Shown one piece after another: positions 24,660-33,734 of a stretch of 64,000 bases of DNA; positions within the stretch are counted from its first letter, which is position 1, and each line of letters begins with the position of its first letter. The DNA lies in contig JAIXSR010000034.1 of the NCBI GenBank assembly GCA_027484605.1, positions 1 to 64,000 on the forward strand. Direction: 5' to 3'. The stretch is from Hyphomicrobiales bacterium. Lineage in GTDB: Bacteria > Pseudomonadota > Alphaproteobacteria > Rhizobiales > Beijerinckiaceae. Position numbers and translations under genes: made by a program. The notes under the pieces are model-generated. The model saw only the letters and a list, made by a program, of their open reading frames with translations. It did no database searches and was not told the origin of the DNA.

Positions 24660-25172
24660 ATGCCGGCATGGTATGTGCGGTTGGAAGATATCGTGTCGAA
24701 ATTCCTGCTCGCCGCGATCACGGTCCTGGTCCTGATCGCGGCGGTCTCGCGCACGATCGGCCATCCCGTCATCTGGTCGGATGACATGGCACAGTTGCTC
24801 TTCGTCTGGCTCTGCGTCTTCGGCGCCACCCGCGCGATGCGGCTCAAGGCGCATATGGCGGTCGACTATGCGGTGAAATGGCTGCCGCGCACCCCGCGCT
24901 GGCTGCTGGAACTGTTCAATGCCGCGTTGATCCTCGGCTTCCTGATCACCCTCGCGATCTCGGGCTACAAGCTCACCATGCTGAACTGGCAGCGCGTCTA
25001 CGGCGACAGCGGCATCTCCTATGCCTGGGTGACCATCGCGATCCCCGTCGGCAGCTTCCTGATGAGCCTCGAGATCATCCTCCACGTCTTCCGCTCGTTC
25101 CGCGACCGGTCCTTCGTCTTCTTCCCGGAAAAGCCGAACGATCTCGAACGCGCGCATAGCCAGCTCGGATAA
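24660..25172 (+). CDS. dctQ: TRAP transporter small membrane subunit DctQ
   Basis: This 170-residue protein has four predicted helices and the DctQ pattern VIWSDDMAQLLFVWLCVFGA, then a HMAVDYAVKWLP stretch. It joins DctM in the Na+-driven TRAP complex. The ATG at 24660 is preceded by AAGGGGGG. Confidence 0.9.
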   Translation: MPAWYVRLEDIVSKFLLAAITVLVLIAAVSRTIGHPVIWSDDMAQLLFVWLCVFGATRAMRLKAHMAVDYAVKWLPRTPRWLLELFNAALILGFLITLAISGYKLTMLNWQRVYGDSGISYAWVTIAIPVGSFLMSLEIILHVFRSFRDRSFVFFPEKPNDLERAHSQLG

Positions 25173-25177
25173 CGGCC

Positions 25178-26455
25178 ATGCTGCTCATCACCGTCCTCTT
25201 CTTCGCGCTGATGTTTCTCGGCATGCCGGTCTCGCTGGCCATCGGCATTTCCGGCTTCAGCTTCTTCCTGCTCAGCGGCACGGTGCCGGTCAGCATCGCC
25301 GTCCAGCAGATCGCCACGCAATCGCAGAGCTTCCCCCTGCTCGCCGTGCCCTTCTTCGTGCTGGCCGGCCACATGATGAACAAGACCGGCATCACCCAGC
25401 GCCTGATCGCTTGCTCGAACGTGCTGGTGAGCTGGATGTCGGGCGGGCTCGCCCAGGTCTGCATCCTGCTCTCCACCATGATGGGCGGGATTTCCGGCTC
25501 TGCCGTCGCCGATGCCGCGATGGAAGCCCGGATGCTCGGCCCGGAAATGATCCGCCGCGGCTATTCGAAGGGTTTCACCTGCTCGGCCATCGCGGTCGGC
25601 TCGCTGATCACCGCGACGATCCCGCCCAGCCTCGGGCTGATCCTCTACGGCTATATCGGCAATGTCTCGATCGGCCGGCTCTTCCTCGCCGGAATCATTC
25701 CGGGCCTGATGATGATGGTCGGGCTGATGGCCGTGGTCTGGTACATTTCCCGCAAGCGCGGCTACCAGCCGGCGGCGGCCGAAAAGCCGAAGGCACGCGA
25801 GGTCTGGCGGGCCGTCGTCGATGCCAAATGGGCGCTGCTCTTCCCGGTCGCCCTGCTGGTCGGCATCCGCGCCGGCGTCTTCACCCCGTCCGAGATCGGC
25901 GCCTTCGCCGTCTTCTACGCCGTCGTCATCGGCGCTGTGCTGCACAAGGAACTGACCTGGAAGGGCTTCGAGGAAGCCCTGTCCGAAGGGGTGCTCGATG
26001 TCGGCATCATCATGTTCGTCATCCTGATGTCCGGCCCGCTCGGCTATGCGATCATCTTCGAGCAGACCCCGCAGGCCATGGCGCAATGGATGCTTAGCCT
26101 GTCGAGCAACCCCACCGTGATCGTCCTGCTGATCCTGCTCCTGCTGCTCATCCTCGGCACGGCGCTCGAAAGCACGGTGATGGTGCTGCTGCTGACGCCG
26201 ATCTTCGTGCCCATCATCACCAAGCTCGGTGTCGACCCCGTGCATTTCGGCATCGTCATGATGTCAGTCGTCACCCTCGGCTCGATGACGCCGCCGGTGG
26301 GGCCGGCCATGTTCGCCTGCTGCTCCATCCTCGATACGTCGATGGAGGAATACACGGTCGAGTGCCTGCCCTTCATCGCGATGATCTGCTTCGTGATCAT
26401 GCTGCTGGTCTTCATGCCCGGCGTCGTGCTGTTCCTCCCCAACCTGCTGATGTAA
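25178..26455 (+). CDS. dctM: TRAP transporter large membrane subunit DctM
   Basis: This 425-residue, very hydrophobic protein has about twelve helices and DctM landmarks: MPVSLAIGISGFSFF, PLLAVPFFVLAGHMM, GGISGSAVADAAM and TATIPPSLGLILYG. It is the translocation channel. It starts 5 bp after dctQ. Confidence 0.93.
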   Translation: MLLITVLFFALMFLGMPVSLAIGISGFSFFLLSGTVPVSIAVQQIATQSQSFPLLAVPFFVLAGHMMNKTGITQRLIACSNVLVSWMSGGLAQVCILLSTMMGGISGSAVADAAMEARMLGPEMIRRGYSKGFTCSAIAVGSLITATIPPSLGLILYGYIGNVSIGRLFLAGIIPGLMMMVGLMAVVWYISRKRGYQPAAAEKPKAREVWRAVVDAKWALLFPVALLVGIRAGVFTPSEIGAFAVFYAVVIGAVLHKELTWKGFEEALSEGVLDVGIIMFVILMSGPLGYAIIFEQTPQAMAQWMLSLSSNPTVIVLLILLLLLILGTALESTVMVLLLTPIFVPIITKLGVDPVHFGIVMMSVVTLGSMTPPVGPAMFACCSILDTSMEEYTVECLPFIAMICFVIMLLVFMPGVVLFLPNLLM

Positions 26456-26471
26456 CGGGAGGAACGGGGCG

Positions 26472-27665
26472 ATGTTGCAAAGCTGGCGCTGGTTCGGCCC
26501 GGGCGATGCCGTCACGCTTGCCGCCGCAAGGCAGGCCGGGGCGACAGGCATCGTCACCTCGCTGCACCATATCCCCTATGGCGAGATCTGGAGCCCCGAG
26601 GAAATCGCGAAGCGGCAGGCCGAGGTGGCAGCCCCCGGCTTCGGCCTGCACTGGGCCGTGGTCGAGAGCCTGCCCGTGCACGAGCGGATCCGCATCGGCG
26701 AGGGCCCGCTCGAACCGCTTTTCGCCCATTACCGGGACTCCCTGAGGAATCTCGCGGCGGCCGGGATCCGGACGATCTGCTACAATTTCATGCCCGTGCT
26801 GGACTGGACCCGCACCCAGATGGATGCGGAACTGCCCGGTGGCGCAAGGGCGCTCCGCTTCAACCTGCATGAATATGTCGCCTTCGACTGGCTGATGCTC
26901 GGCCGGCCCGGCGCCGACGAGGGCTGCAGCGCCGATGTGCTCGCCCGCGCAAAGGCCTGGCATGAAGCCGCCTCGGAAAGCGACAAGGCCCGCCTCCTCG
27001 CCAACATCATGGCCGGCCTGCCCGGCGCCTATGACCGCTACGACATTCCCGGCCTGCGCCGCATGCTCGACCGCTATCGCGGCATCGGCCATGGCGAATT
27101 GCAGGGCAACCTGCGCCGCTTCCTCGAGGCGGTGGTGCCGGCAGCCGAGGATCTCGGCATGCGGCTCTGCATCCATCCGGATGATCCACCCCGTCCGGTC
27201 TTCGGCCTGCCGCGCATCGTATCCTGCGCCGGGGATCTCGCCGATATCCTCGCCATGGTCGATTCCCCGGCCAATGGCCTGACACTCTGCTCCGGCTCGC
27301 TGGGTGCCAACCCGGCCAATGACGTGCCGGCCATCGCCCGGCAATTCGCCAGCCGGATCTGGTTCGCGCATCTGCGCAACGTGAAGAAGGACCCGGACGG
27401 CTCCTTCATGGAGGCCGAGCATCTGGGCGGCGATACCGACATGGTCGCCCTGATCGCCGCCCTGCTCGACGAGGAGGCCCGCCGGCGCGCGGCCGGCGAG
27501 GATTTCGCCGAAATCCCGATGCGCCCGGATCATGGTCACGAGATCCTCGACGATATCGGACGGGCCAGCCATCCCGGCTACCCGTTCATCGGCCGGCTCC
27601 GCGGCCTCGCGGAGCTGCGCGGCGTGATGACCGCCCTGTCCCATGCGCGGGGGCGAACGGGCTGA
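26472..27665 (+). CDS. uxuA: Mannonate dehydratase UxuA
   Basis: This 397-residue protein has the UxuA start MLQSWRWFGPGDAVTLAAAR and later motifs MRLCIHPDDPPRPVFGLPRI, LCSGSLGANPANDV, FAHLRNV and a metal-site MRPDHGHEIL. It dehydrates D-mannonate to 2-keto-3-deoxygluconate in the hexuronate pathway. It lies 16 bp after dctM, tying the transporter to hexuronates. UxaC and UxuB are not in the window and must lie elsewhere if the pathway is complete. Confidence 0.95.
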   Translation: MLQSWRWFGPGDAVTLAAARQAGATGIVTSLHHIPYGEIWSPEEIAKRQAEVAAPGFGLHWAVVESLPVHERIRIGEGPLEPLFAHYRDSLRNLAAAGIRTICYNFMPVLDWTRTQMDAELPGGARALRFNLHEYVAFDWLMLGRPGADEGCSADVLARAKAWHEAASESDKARLLANIMAGLPGAYDRYDIPGLRRMLDRYRGIGHGELQGNLRRFLEAVVPAAEDLGMRLCIHPDDPPRPVFGLPRIVSCAGDLADILAMVDSPANGLTLCSGSLGANPANDVPAIARQFASRIWFAHLRNVKKDPDGSFMEAEHLGGDTDMVALIAALLDEEARRRAAGEDFAEIPMRPDHGHEILDDIGRASHPGYPFIGRLRGLAELRGVMTALSHARGRTG

Positions 27666-27732
27666 GGGCGACATCGCGCGGGCTTGACCCGGCCATCCGG
27701 TTGGCGCGAAAGCAGGGGGCAACGCCGACCGG

Positions 27733-28692
27733 ATGGACCCGCAGATGCCCGCCAGCCCCGCACCGCGCCTGCCCTTCCTCGACAAGGCCCGCGGCATCGC
27801 CCTCGCGGCCATGGTGGTCTACCATTTCGTCTGGGACCTTTCCTTTCTCGGGCTGATCGACCCCGCCATCCGCGATACCCTGCTCTGGACCAGCTTTGCC
27901 CGGCTCATCGCCGCGAGCTTCCTGATCCTCGCCGGGGTCGGGCTGGTCCTCGCCCATGGGCAAGCGTTCGACCGGGCGAAATTCCTCCGGCGGCTCGCAC
28001 GGGTCGCGGGGGCAGCCCTGCTCGTCACCGGCGGAACCTGGCTCGTCTTCCCCGATGCCTTCGTCTTTTTCGGCATCCTCCATGCCATCGCGCTCGGCAG
28101 CGTGCTCGCCCTGCCCTTCCTGCGCCTGCCCTTCTGGCTCACCCTGCTGGCCGCAGGCGCGGTCTGGCTGCTGCCCTTCCTCGTGCAGAGCCCGGCCATG
28201 GCAGCGCCGGCCCTGATCTGGATCGGCCTCGGCGACCGCCTGCCCAACTCGACCGATTTCGTGCCGCTCTTCCCGTGGTTCGGCTTCCTGCTGCTGGGTG
28301 TCGCGCTGGCGCGCCTCGTCGACTGGACGCGCTTTGCCGGCCCCGAACCCGCGACCCGGCCCGGCCGGCTGCTGGTGATGGCTGGCCGGCGCAGCCTGCT
28401 GGTCTATCTCCTCCACCAGCCGCTGCTCTTCGGCACCCTCTGGCTTGTCGCACTGGTGGCGGTGAAGCAGCCCGATCCGGAGGCGCGGCCCTTCCTCGCC
28501 GCCTGCCGCGCGCAATGCGAGGCCAACGGCGCCGATGCGCCCACCTGCACCCGCCTCTGCCAATGCGCCGTCGACGCCACCCGCAGCGAGGGCCTCTGGG
28601 CCAGCCTGCTGCGCGACCAGCTCAATGACAGCCAGCGTTCCCGCGTCGAGGCGATCAGCCGCCGCTGCGCCGAGATGTCGACCCTGCGCTGA
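27733..28692 (+). CDS. DUF1624 (heparan-alpha-glucosaminide acetyltransferase-like) membrane protein
   Basis: This 319-residue polytopic protein has the DUF1624 opening LPFLDKARGIALAAMVVYHF and WDLSFLGLID, with some eight helices and HQPLLFGTLW near the end. The family resembles membrane acyltransferases. After the last helix is a soluble tail with an unusual Cys-rich run (CRAQCEANGADAPTCTRLCQ). Function unknown; it is 68 bp downstream of uxuA and may or may not be in that operon. Confidence 0.85.
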   Translation: MDPQMPASPAPRLPFLDKARGIALAAMVVYHFVWDLSFLGLIDPAIRDTLLWTSFARLIAASFLILAGVGLVLAHGQAFDRAKFLRRLARVAGAALLVTGGTWLVFPDAFVFFGILHAIALGSVLALPFLRLPFWLTLLAAGAVWLLPFLVQSPAMAAPALIWIGLGDRLPNSTDFVPLFPWFGFLLLGVALARLVDWTRFAGPEPATRPGRLLVMAGRRSLLVYLLHQPLLFGTLWLVALVAVKQPDPEARPFLAACRAQCEANGADAPTCTRLCQCAVDATRSEGLWASLLRDQLNDSQRSRVEAISRRCAEMSTLR

Positions 28693-28762
28693 GGCTTTGG
28701 CTTTTGGCCTGCGCACGGCATAGTGGCGGAACCGGCGCAGGGCGTACCGGACGGAAGGGACG

Positions 28763-29689
28763 ATGAATTTCCAGCAATTGCGGATCATCCGCGAAACCGT
28801 GCGGCGCCGCTTCAACCTGACCGAGGTGGCGCATCACCTCGCCACCTCGCAATCCGGGGTGTCGAAGCACATCAAGGATCTCGAGGACGAACTCGGCGTC
28901 GCGCTCTTCGTGCGGCGCGGCAAACGCCTGCTCGACCTGACGGAGCCCGGCCGCGAGATCGTGGCGATGGCCGAGCGGATCCTGACCGATGCCGGCAACA
29001 TCAAGCGCATCGCCGAGCAGATGGCGCAGGCCGATCACGGGCAGCTGACCATTGCCACCACCCATATGCAGGCGCGCTATGCCCTGCCGCGCGTTGTCGC
29101 CGGCTTCCGCACGCGGTTTCCGAATGTCCAGCTGGTGCTGCACCAGTCAAGCCCGCCGGAAATCGCGTCCATGCTTGTCGAGGGGCGCGCCGATATCGGC
29201 ATCGCCACCGAGACCATCGGCCGCGTGCCGGAACTGGTCGCCTTTCCCTATTACCGCTGGCACCATGCGGTGGTCGTGCCCAGGGGCCATCCGCTGGAAT
29301 CGGCCGGTCCGCTGAGCCTCGCTTCCATCGCGGCCTATCCGCTCATCACCTATCATCAGGGCTTTACCGGCCGGCCGGCCATCGACCGCGCCTTCGAAGC
29401 CGCCGGCGAACGCCCGTCCATCGTGATGGAGGCCATCGATGCCGATGTCATCAAGGCCTATGTCGAGCTGGGCCTCGGGATCGGGATCGTTGCGGCGCAG
29501 GTCTTCGAGCCCGCGCGCGATACCGGGCTGACCCTGCTCGAAAGCAGCCATCTCTTCGAGGAAATGACCTCGCATATTGCGCTCAAGCGCGGCCGCTTCC
29601 TGCGCGGCTTCGCCTATCGCTTCATCGAGGACTGCCATCCCGGCCTGACCGAGGCCGTCATCCGCGAAGGCACGGAAGCCGTGCGCTGA
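28763..29689 (+). CDS. CysB-like LysR regulator
   Basis: This 308-residue LTTR has the CysB/Cbl opening MNFQQLRIIRETVRRRFNLT, a winged helix with SQSGVSKHIKDLEDELGVAL, and an effector domain with the CysB-type ATTHMQARYALPRVVAGFR stretch. CysB family proteins sense O-acetylserine or sulphate status and activate sulphur assimilation. No sulphur genes adjoin it here, so its targets are elsewhere. Confidence 0.9.
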   Translation: MNFQQLRIIRETVRRRFNLTEVAHHLATSQSGVSKHIKDLEDELGVALFVRRGKRLLDLTEPGREIVAMAERILTDAGNIKRIAEQMAQADHGQLTIATTHMQARYALPRVVAGFRTRFPNVQLVLHQSSPPEIASMLVEGRADIGIATETIGRVPELVAFPYYRWHHAVVVPRGHPLESAGPLSLASIAAYPLITYHQGFTGRPAIDRAFEAAGERPSIVMEAIDADVIKAYVELGLGIGIVAAQVFEPARDTGLTLLESSHLFEEMTSHIALKRGRFLRGFAYRFIEDCHPGLTEAVIREGTEAVR

Positions 29690-29707
29690 GGCCGGGACGC
29701 CCCGATT

Positions 29708-30928
29708 TCAGGGCGCCGGGCAATCCCCAGCGAAGCTGTCCGCATGCCCCTCGGCGATCCGGCGGTCGGTGACAAGCTGGTATTGCCCCTGCGGATCGCG
29801 CTTCACCGAGAGAAGCCACCAATCCTGCACGGGGTGCCGGTTGCGGCCGAAGCGGAACATCCCGCGCGGCGAGGCAATCTCGACCTCGCCGAGATGGCGG
29901 GCAATGATCTCCGGATCATCCGTCTGCCCGCCGGCCCGGAGGATGGCCGCCGCCAATGCCTGCCCGGCATCGAAGCCCTGCATGGCATAGAGGGTCGGCA
30001 CCCGGTTGTAGCGGCTCTGCCATTCCTGGACGAAGCGCCGGTTGGCGGGATTGCCGAAATCGCGGTTCCAGTGCGCGGTGACGAACAGCCCCGCAGCCGA
30101 GGAACCGGCAACGGCAAGCATCCGGTGGTCAAGCGCGCTGGAGGGCAGCACCACGGCGATCTGCTCTGACAGCCTGGCCTCATGGAAGCCCCGCAGGAAG
30201 GCCACGCCGATGCTGCCGGGCAGGAATTGCAGGATGACATCCGGCCTTGCCTCGCGGATCTTCTGCAAGTCCTGGCTGAAATCGACCTGCCCGAAATGCG
30301 CGATGCTCTCGCCGACGATCTGTCCGCCGAAATGCTGCCGGAAACTCTCGACTGCATCGAGTCCGGCCTGGAAACTGGCCGAGATGAGATAGGCCCGGCG
30401 GAACCCCCGGCCGGCAGCGAATTTCGCGGCGATCTCCGGCATGCTGTCGTTATGATAGGAGGTGACGAAATAGCGCGGATGGCAGGTGCGGCCCGACAGG
30501 TCCTTCGGCGCCGCATTCGGGCTGACGAACAGCGCCCCGGCCTGAAGCAGCTCCGGCACGACCAGCACCGCGATATTCGTCGAGACCACCCCGGTGAAGA
30601 GCCGCACACCCTCGTTCCGCAGCAGGTCGCGCGCCTGGGCGAGGCCTTTCTCGGGCACGATCGCATCATCCCGGACGAGGACCTCGGCGATCTCCCGGCC
30701 ATGGGCCTTGCCGGCAATCGACAGCGCCATCAGGAAGCCGTCGCGGATATCCGTCCCGATATAGGCGCTCTGGCCGGAAAGGGAGGTGACAAGCCCTATG
30801 CGCGGACGGGCTGTCCCGCCCGCGGGCTGGGCATGAGCCAGCCCGGGCAGAAGCAGCACGCCGATCGCGAGCAGGAGAGCGGCCAGGCCTGGCCGGCCGC
30901 TGCCCGGCGCGGGTTTCCGCCGGTTCAT
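29708..30928 (-). CDS. Orphan type I periplasmic substrate-binding protein
   Basis: This 406-residue protein has a signal peptide (LALLLAIGVLLLPGLAHAQ-like segment) and a LivK-like fold (RIGLVTSLSGQSAYIGTDIR, VVSTNIAVLVVPELLQAG, GFDAGQALAAAIL). No ABC permease or ATPase is adjacent. Its ATG overlaps the stop of the GGDEF-EAL gene by 4 bp, so the two are co-translated. It probably acts as a periplasmic ligand sensor feeding the c-di-GMP enzyme (inference). Confidence 0.85.
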   Translation of the reverse strand: MNRRKPAPGSGRPGLAALLLAIGVLLLPGLAHAQPAGGTARPRIGLVTSLSGQSAYIGTDIRDGFLMALSIAGKAHGREIAEVLVRDDAIVPEKGLAQARDLLRNEGVRLFTGVVSTNIAVLVVPELLQAGALFVSPNAAPKDLSGRTCHPRYFVTSYHNDSMPEIAAKFAAGRGFRRAYLISASFQAGLDAVESFRQHFGGQIVGESIAHFGQVDFSQDLQKIREARPDVILQFLPGSIGVAFLRGFHEARLSEQIAVVLPSSALDHRMLAVAGSSAAGLFVTAHWNRDFGNPANRRFVQEWQSRYNRVPTLYAMQGFDAGQALAAAILRAGGQTDDPEIIARHLGEVEIASPRGMFRFGRNRHPVQDWWLLSVKRDPQGQYQLVTDRRIAEGHADSFAGDCPAP

Positions 30929-32946
30929 TTCTGGAATTCCCATGCCAGGGCGGGCGCTGCCGCCGACGCTTCGGCCAGCCGGTTCCGGGACCGGGGCGGA
31001 CCATCGTCGCCGCCCTGGCCTTGCGGGCCATCCGGCGGGAACAATGTCCGGATCTCCGAGGCCGGAGCCGGCCGCCCGAGCAAGAATCCCTGCATATGGG
31101 TGCAACCCAATGCAAGGAGCAGGACACGCTGCGCCTCGGTCTCCACGCCTTCCACCGTCACGGTCAGGTTGAGCGCGCGGCCCAGCCCGATGATCGCCTT
31201 GGTGATCTCCCAGGAGGGATTGGCCGGGCTGGTGAGGTTGCGGACAAGCGCCTTGTCGATCTTCAGCACGTCGAGCGGCAGCGAGGAGAGATAGCTCAGG
31301 CTGGAATAGCCGGTACCGAAATCATCGAGCGCGATCTTCACGCCCCATTCGCGCAGCTGCCGCAATTGCTGCATGACCTGGTCGGTTTCCTTGATCAGCG
31401 TGCCTTCGGTGATCTCGAGGCAGAGCCGATGCGGTTCCAGCCCGGCCTCGTCCAGAGCGGTCCGGACCCGGTCCGGCAGGGCGCCGCTGCGGAACTGGAT
31501 CGTCGAGATATTGACGGAGACCCGGAAATGCGCCGGCCAGTTCCGGGCCTCTCTGCAGGCGGCGAAAAGGGCCCAGTCGCCCAGCGCCTCGATCAGGCCG
31601 ATCGATTCCGCGATGGGAATGAAGCTGAGCGGCGGGATTGGTTCGCCTTGCGGGTCTTTCAGCCGGAGCAGTGCCTCGAAACCGCAGATCTCGCTGGTGG
31701 AAGCCTCGAAGAGCGGCTGGAAATTCAGTTCGAACTGGCCGAGATCGACAGCCTCCCGCAACCGCGCCTCGAGGGCCAGCCGGGCCAGCCGCGCCTCGTC
31801 CATCGGGGCGGTGAACATGACGGCCTGGCTGCGGCCGCCATTCTTGGCGGCATAGAGCGCCGTATCGGCCGCCCGCAGGATGTCACGCAGGGTATCGCCG
31901 TCGACCGGTGCCTCGGCCGAGCCGACGGAGCCGCCGATCTCGATATGGTAGCCCTCGAGCAGGAAAGGCCGCGAGAGTTCCGCCACGATGGCATCGGCGA
32001 TTGATCGCGGATCGCATTCCGGCGCCTGCGACCGGGCATGCACGACGGCGAATTCGTCGCCGCCGAGGCGGGCCACGATCGCCTTCGGCCCGGCGGCCTG
32101 AAGGATCCGGCTTCCGACTTCCTGGAGGAGCAGGTCGCCGATTCCGTGGCCCCGGACGTCATTGACCTGCTTGAACCGGTCGAGATCGACGAGATGGATG
32201 TAGAACGCCTCCTTCCGGAGGATCATGGCCTCGATCCGGTTGGTGAAGGCAAAGCGGTTCAGCAGGCCGGTCAGCGCATCATATTGCGCCATCCGCGCGA
32301 TCTTCCGGTCTGCCTTCTGGCGCATGCGCATCTGCCAGAGGGCAGAGAGCAGCGGCAGGGCAAAGACCAGCGCCGACATGCCGCCGATCTTCAGGGAGAG
32401 GTCGCGGATCTGACGCGAATGATGCTGGTAGGTCAGGCTCTGGCTGATCGAGGCGACAGCGACGCCGACCGCATTCCCCCCGATCACGATCGGCATGGTG
32501 ACGGTGGAAATGACATCCTGCTCTCCGCCCGCCTCGGAAAAGCGGATCTCGACAACCGGCTGGCGGCTGGCCAGCCATTGCTCGACCGACGGCCCCGGCA
32601 CCTGGAGGGCGCCGGTCGTCGCCAGCCCGAAATCGAGCGCATCCGATTCGAAGCGGCCCGCGCCTTCCCGATCATGGAGCGCATAGCGGAACAGCGTCCC
32701 GACCCGGGGTGTGTTGGCGAGAAAACTCGTCGTCCGCGTTGTCGGCAGGTCACCGGCGAGGAATTCCGGCAGCGCATCGGTTGATGCGACAAGGAAAGAG
32801 ATGAAGCTTTCCGTCTGTTCCACCGCCTCCTTCGACAGGATCTGGCGGATCGTCATATTGGAAATCAGGATGGAACCGAACATCATCGTGGCGATGGAAG
32901 CAACCATCATGGCCAGATACATGCGAACGCCACGCCACCCTGACAC
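30925..32946 (-). CDS. Membrane GGDEF-EAL c-di-GMP turnover protein
   Basis: The protein has about 673 residues. An N-terminal helix (YLAMMVASIATMMFGSILIS), a periplasmic sensor of about 160 residues and a second helix (GGMSALVFALPLLSALW) are followed by GGDEF (YDALTGLLNRFAF, ARLGGDEFAVV) and EAL (GFEALLRLKD, DDFGTGYSSLSYL, VEGVETEAQ) domains. Both catalytic motifs look intact; no RxxD inhibitory site precedes GGDEF. The start is uncertain: GTG at 32946 after AAGGCGGG, or ATG at 32922. The overlapping downstream gene codes for a periplasmic binding protein. Confidence 0.88.
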   Translation of the reverse strand: MSGWRGVRMYLAMMVASIATMMFGSILISNMTIRQILSKEAVEQTESFISFLVASTDALPEFLAGDLPTTRTTSFLANTPRVGTLFRYALHDREGAGRFESDALDFGLATTGALQVPGPSVEQWLASRQPVVEIRFSEAGGEQDVISTVTMPIVIGGNAVGVAVASISQSLTYQHHSRQIRDLSLKIGGMSALVFALPLLSALWQMRMRQKADRKIARMAQYDALTGLLNRFAFTNRIEAMILRKEAFYIHLVDLDRFKQVNDVRGHGIGDLLLQEVGSRILQAAGPKAIVARLGGDEFAVVHARSQAPECDPRSIADAIVAELSRPFLLEGYHIEIGGSVGSAEAPVDGDTLRDILRAADTALYAAKNGGRSQAVMFTAPMDEARLARLALEARLREAVDLGQFELNFQPLFEASTSEICGFEALLRLKDPQGEPIPPLSFIPIAESIGLIEALGDWALFAACREARNWPAHFRVSVNISTIQFRSGALPDRVRTALDEAGLEPHRLCLEITEGTLIKETDQVMQQLRQLREWGVKIALDDFGTGYSSLSYLSSLPLDVLKIDKALVRNLTSPANPSWEITKAIIGLGRALNLTVTVEGVETEAQRVLLLALGCTHMQGFLLGRPAPASEIRTLFPPDGPQGQGGDDGPPRSRNRLAEASAAAPALAWEFQK

Positions 32947-33160
32947 GGTCAGTTTCCCGCCTTGTGTAAAATTTGACGAGAATTGATATAAAATACATCT
33001 GTAAACAAAACTTGCGCCGGATAGCGCGGTTTTTCGCCTATCGCGGATTTCCACAATCTCAAAAACATATTAAAATCATAGACTTCCGAGCCTCTGGTTG
33101 ACCGGACGAATTGTTGGCCTACCCTCTGGCATTAGGAATTGGCCTGCGGAACGGTTTTTG

Positions 33161-33580
33161 ATGAACGCCCTTGTGCCCTCCGACGATACACGCAGCGATG
33201 TCTGGTTCGTCTATGACGGCGAATGCCCGCTCTGCACGCGCGCCGCGCAGGCCCTGCGGATCCGGAAGGCCGTCGGCACCCTGCATCTGGTCGATGCCCG
33301 GAGCGAAGGCGCGCACCCGCTCGTGCACGAGATCAACCGCCGCGGCCTCGATCTGGACGAGGGCATGGTTCTCGCCTTTGGCGGCCAGTTCTATCACGGT
33401 GCCGATGCCCTGCAGATGATGGCGCTGCTCGGCTCGGGCCAGGGCTGGTTCAACCGGATGAATGCCGCCCTCTTCCGCAAGCCTGCCATCGCCCGCCTCG
33501 CCTACCCGGCCATGCGCGGCGTCAGGAACCTGCTCGTGCGGGTGCGCGGCGCCGGCCGGATCAACAATCTCAGCCGCTAG
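33161..33580 (+). CDS. DCC-family (DUF393) thiol-disulfide protein
   Basis: This 139-residue protein has the family hallmark FVYDGECPLCTRAAQALR (D-G-x-C-x2-C) and a C-terminal GVRNLLVRVRGAGRINNLSR stretch. DCC proteins have a thioredoxin-like fold and unknown redox role. The ATG at 33161 has a weak ribosome site. It is the last chromosomal gene before the integrative element, 28 bp from the left repeat. Confidence 0.88.
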   Translation: MNALVPSDDTRSDVWFVYDGECPLCTRAAQALRIRKAVGTLHLVDARSEGAHPLVHEINRRGLDLDEGMVLAFGGQFYHGADALQMMALLGSGQGWFNRMNAALFRKPAIARLAYPAMRGVRNLLVRVRGAGRINNLSR

Positions 33581-33607
33581 CGGGAAGGACGGGAAGGCCA
33601 GGAGGGG

Positions 33608-33628
33608 AGTGGTGGGGGAAGCAGGACC
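33608..33628. other. Left attachment repeat (displaced tRNA-Tyr 3' end)
   Basis: This 21-bp stretch (core GTGGTGGGGGAAGCAGG) is identical to 46219-46239 and corresponds to the CCA end, acceptor strand and start of the T-arm of tRNA-Tyr. It marks the left junction of the element. Confidence 0.88.
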
Positions 33629-33690
33629 CTGTTGAGCACCCCCCTCAAGCCTATGATATCAAACGATTTCAATGCCTTACCAGCTTGTTT

Positions 33691-33713
33691 GGGGTACGCA
33701 AATGGGGTACGCA
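33691..33713. repeat. Left arm-type repeats GGGGTACGCA x2
   Basis: GGGGTACGCA occurs at 33691-33700 and 33704-33713, 21 bp before the integrase ATG. The same pair, with similar spacing, is at the right end (46137-46159). They fit integrase or excisionase arm-binding sites and may also regulate the integrase promoter. Confidence 0.75.
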
Positions 33714-33734
33714 GCGGGGACTTGGAGGTGATTC

